The notes under the pieces are model-generated. The model had not been told where the DNA came from and ran no database searches. It saw only the letters and a list, made by a program, of their open reading frames with translations. Shown here piece by piece: positions 62,240 through 64,000 of a DNA stretch of 64,000 bases. The DNA is from Leptolyngbya sp. FACHB-60 (GTDB taxonomy: Bacteria > Cyanobacteriota > Cyanobacteriia > Phormidesmidales > Phormidesmidaceae). Location: assembly GCF_014695775.1 (NCBI RefSeq), contig NZ_JACJOX010000037.1:1-64000 (forward strand), written 5' to 3'. The translations under genes and the position numbers were made by a program. Numbering within the stretch: the stretch's first letter is position 1; each line of letters opens with the position of its first letter.

Positions 62240-62449
62240 CTAGAAATGGGGGCTGCGCCGCAGCCAGAAAAGGCCACCCATCAGCGCTGAGGGAGTCAAT
62301 AGCAGCGCTATGACTAGGCCTAGGGTGGGCTCGTTTTGAGCCACCTGAGACCCGGTTAGCGCCATAGGCAACCCGTACTTAATCAGGGCGCTCAGTGCTG
62401 CCGAGAGCACAACCACTTTAGCCACGAAGCTGACATCAGAACGATTCAT
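62240..62449 (-). CDS. Small two-helix membrane protein in the prmA operon
   Basis: The 69 residues form two transmembrane helices (VAKVVVLSAALSALIKYGLP and LGLVIALLLTPSALMGGLFW) with a short polar loop (LTGSQVAQNEPT) and a basic end (LRRSPHF). I do not recognise a named family. The gene starts 4 nt after the prmA stop and ends 2 nt before the DUF39 gene, so it is clearly in the same operon and its reality is well supported by this spacing. Confidence 0.82.
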   Translation of the reverse strand: MNRSDVSFVAKVVVLSAALSALIKYGLPMALTGSQVAQNEPTLGLVIALLLTPSALMGGLFWLRRSPHF

Positions 62450-62453
62450 GGGT

Positions 62454-63356
62454 TTAGGCGGGCGATCGCCGCACGTTGAGACAGCACCACTCCTGTCGCC
62501 GCCAGAGGGTAGCTACGACCCAGCCATGCTGCTCCAAGGTGTCGGCCACCAGTTTAGACTGATCGAGCAAAATGCCGCTGAGAATGCCCCAGCCATCGGG
62601 GGTAACAATGGTGTGCATCTGGGGGATAAGATCCATAATCACCTCCGCCAAAATATTGCAGACAATGCCGTCCACGGGGGCATCAATGACTTGGGCAATG
62701 GTGTCCAAACTGCCGTGCAGCAGCGGTAGCTGCTCCTCCGTCAATCTGTTCAGGGCGCGGTTGCCCATAGCTGAGTGCACCGCTAAATCGTCGGTATCAG
62801 CAGCATAGGCTCGCCGGGCTCCCAACAGCAGCGCCCCAATGGAGAGGATGCCAGACCCACAGCCGATATCGGCAATGGTGACATCGGTTTTTTCGTAGAT
62901 CAGCCGCATTTCAAGCGACTCCAGGCAGAGCTGGGTGGTAGGGTGGTTGCCGGTGCCAAAGGCCACGCCGGGGTCAATGCGCAGCACCAACCGTTGGTTG
63001 TCGTCCGGAGGCTCTAGCCAGGCCGGAGTGATCAAGAAGCGATCGCCAATTGGTTCTGGCTTCCAGTGCTCCTTCCAGCTCTTAGACCAGTCTTCTTCGT
63101 CAATTAGCTGCCAGCTGATGCGGGGCAGCACCAGATCGTTGCAGAGAGCGTCCTGTTTAATCAACAGGGCCAGGGCCGATAGATCAAGCAATTCAAGCCG
63201 ATGCTGAGGAAAATAGGCCTGCACTACGCAGGACGAGCCCCGCTGCTGGGTTGAGGTGCCCTGGCTGCCAAAGCTGTCAAATCGCCAGAAAACCGTGTCT
63301 TCCAGGGACGGATCGCATAGTACCTTTACTTCCCACCAGGTGTTAACCACGGCCAT
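62454..63356 (-). CDS. prmA: Ribosomal protein L11 methyltransferase
   Basis: PrmA trimethylates ribosomal protein L11 using S-adenosylmethionine. The 300-residue protein has the N-terminal substrate domain ([40 protein letters not shown]) and the catalytic domain with [20 protein letters not shown], the SAM loop [20 protein letters not shown], and [15 protein letters not shown]. It is the first gene of a tight three-gene run with a small membrane protein and the DUF39 protein. serA lies upstream after an inverted-repeat element. Confidence 0.94.
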   Translation of the reverse strand: MAVVNTWWEVKVLCDPSLEDTVFWRFDSFGSQGTSTQQRGSSCVVQAYFPQHRLELLDLSALALLIKQDALCNDLVLPRISWQLIDEEDWSKSWKEHWKPEPIGDRFLITPAWLEPPDDNQRLVLRIDPGVAFGTGNHPTTQLCLESLEMRLIYEKTDVTIADIGCGSGILSIGALLLGARRAYAADTDDLAVHSAMGNRALNRLTEEQLPLLHGSLDTIAQVIDAPVDGIVCNILAEVIMDLIPQMHTIVTPDGWGILSGILLDQSKLVADTLEQHGWVVATLWRRQEWCCLNVRRSPA

Positions 63357-63413
63357 TCAGGGGCTGCCTCGCAACTATCAACACTGAGCTAATGCTTTGC
63401 GCTTCTAACTGTG

Positions 63414-63492
63414 ACTCTGTAGGGTGGGCACTGCCTACCACCCACTTTCTGCAAAGACCAAGCGCTGTTGTCCCTTGCCCACCCTACAGAGT
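63414..63492. mobile_element. MITE-like element with 17-bp perfect terminal inverted repeats
   Basis: ACTCTGTAGGGTGGGCA (63414-63430) and its exact reverse complement (63476-63492) bound a 79-bp element with no coding capacity. GTAGGGTGGGCA/TGCCCACCCTAC ends are common in cyanobacterial dispersed repeats (recalled, not checked). An internal hairpin GGGTGGGC...GCCTACCACCC is also possible. It lies between the serA stop and the prmA start and may act as a terminator for serA. Confidence 0.75.
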
Positions 63493-63501
63493 TCTCAATG
63501 C

Positions 63502-64000
63502 CTACAGGTTCACCGTATAGGCATCGCGAATGCCCGGCACCTTGAGAATCTCCTCCAAAATGCCCTCTGGCAGAGGGTCATCTAGGCTGAGGGCCATGAC
63601 CGCGTCGCCGCGAACAATTTTGCGGCCCACCTGCATACTGGCGATGTTGACGTTAAAGCTACCCAAAAGCGAGCCAATTTTGCCGATAATGCCCGGCATA
63701 TCGCGGTGCAGGGTAAACAGCATGTGCTGAGTCGGCGGCACGTTAATGGGGAACTCGTCGATGTCGGTGACGCGAATTTCGCTGCCCCCCAGCAGCACAC
63801 CAGTAACGGAGTGCTCGCCCAGGCTACCCTTGGCTGACAGGTTCAGCGAGCCGGTGTAGTCGCGAATGTCGGCATCGCGAGTTTCAATCACGTGAATGCC
63901 GCGCTCCTTCGCTTCGATGGAGGCGTTGACGTAGTTGACCCGCTCCTGCAGCGCATGGGACAGCAACCCCTTGAGCGCCGCCACCATAATCGGCTGGGTA
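63502..64000 (-). CDS. serA: D-3-phosphoglycerate dehydrogenase, C-terminal part (cut by window edge)
   Basis: SerA oxidises 3-phosphoglycerate in the first committed step of serine synthesis. Only the last roughly 165 residues are in the window; the dehydrogenase domain lies beyond the right edge. Visible are the ASB-type intervening domain (ALKGLLSHALQERVNYVNAS, VTGVLLGGSEIRVTDIDEFP) and a C-terminal ACT domain (MLFTLHRDMPGIIGKIGSLL, NVNIASMQVGRK, ILEEILKVPGIRDAYTVNL). This is the long, three-domain form typical of cyanobacteria. The gene is transcribed toward prmA. Confidence 0.93.
   Translation of the reverse strand, partial: TQPIMVAALKGLLSHALQERVNYVNASIEAKERGIHVIETRDADIRDYTGSLNLSAKGSLGEHSVTGVLLGGSEIRVTDIDEFPINVPPTQHMLFTLHRDMPGIIGKIGSLLGSFNVNIASMQVGRKIVRGDAVMALSLDDPLPEGILEEILKVPGIRDAYTVNL

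Overview
The window is chromosomal DNA of a cyanobacterium, probably a filamentous Leptolyngbya/Nodosilinea/Phormidium-like lineage (lineage inferred, not tested). The evidence is cytochrome b6f genes petC-petA, ndhD, chlM, the Rubisco chaperone raf1, ftrV, a DICT-domain sensor kinase, a PTPA-CTERM protein, DUF3531/DUF3067/DUF4327 proteins, and frequent HIP1 octamers (GCGATCGC). No rRNA, complete insertion sequence, prophage or CRISPR array is visible. There is one tRNA gene.

Layout. 1-2271 is an AT-richer, decayed accessory segment that abuts the 3' end of a tRNA-Ala(GGC) gene. It holds a half-size type I specificity subunit (HsdS), a probable HepT-toxin remnant, two orphan ORFs (one frameshifted) and a cluster of iteron-like repeats. 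2493-7618 carries raf1, a Uma2 nuclease-like gene, an XPB-type helicase and a secreted protein. 7841-18641 is housekeeping: secG-gpmI, an ABC-F ATPase, hisIE, rsmG with an ECF-like ATPase, a TPR protein, DUF3531, prs, a VOC protein and DUF3067. 19103-22718 holds petC-petA and typA. 22953-31111 holds a DUF58 protein, a HAD phosphatase, a dead glycosyltransferase, dtd, a HIT-like protein, a second Rieske protein with a CobW metallochaperone, tag, and an M16 peptidase with a fructosamine kinase. 31527-37805 holds an orphan endolysin, a large PAS/GAF/GGDEF/EAL signalling protein, a solute-binding-like protein and ftrV. 37939-41659 holds DUF423, chlM, purE and an ammonium transporter behind a canonical NtcA box. 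41942-48836 is rich in regulators (DICT kinase, GTPase, GAF-LuxR) plus a PTPA-CTERM protein and a YedY-like oxidoreductase. 48885-58145 holds a tiny zinc-ribbon gene, ndhD, thrB, an SLH protein, thrS, DUF4327, a zinc ribbon/PP2C phosphatase and a pseudouridine synthase. 58279-64000 holds a TPR protein, a conserved protein carrying a repeat-derived peptide, the prmA / small membrane protein / homocysteine-biosynthesis operon, and the 3' part of serA.

The most unusual signal is a roughly 60-bp palindromic dispersed repeat. Two copies lie in the same reading frame inside unrelated proteins (a GGDEF domain at 34609-34668 and a basic tail at 60943-61002) and both encode the peptide GTD(I/T)RSESVPER. 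A third copy lies between genes after prs and a diverged fourth lies inside the DUF58 gene. Base changes between copies keep the hairpin arms paired. This resembles the protein-coding palindromic elements known from Rickettsia and is not explained by ordinary gene annotation.
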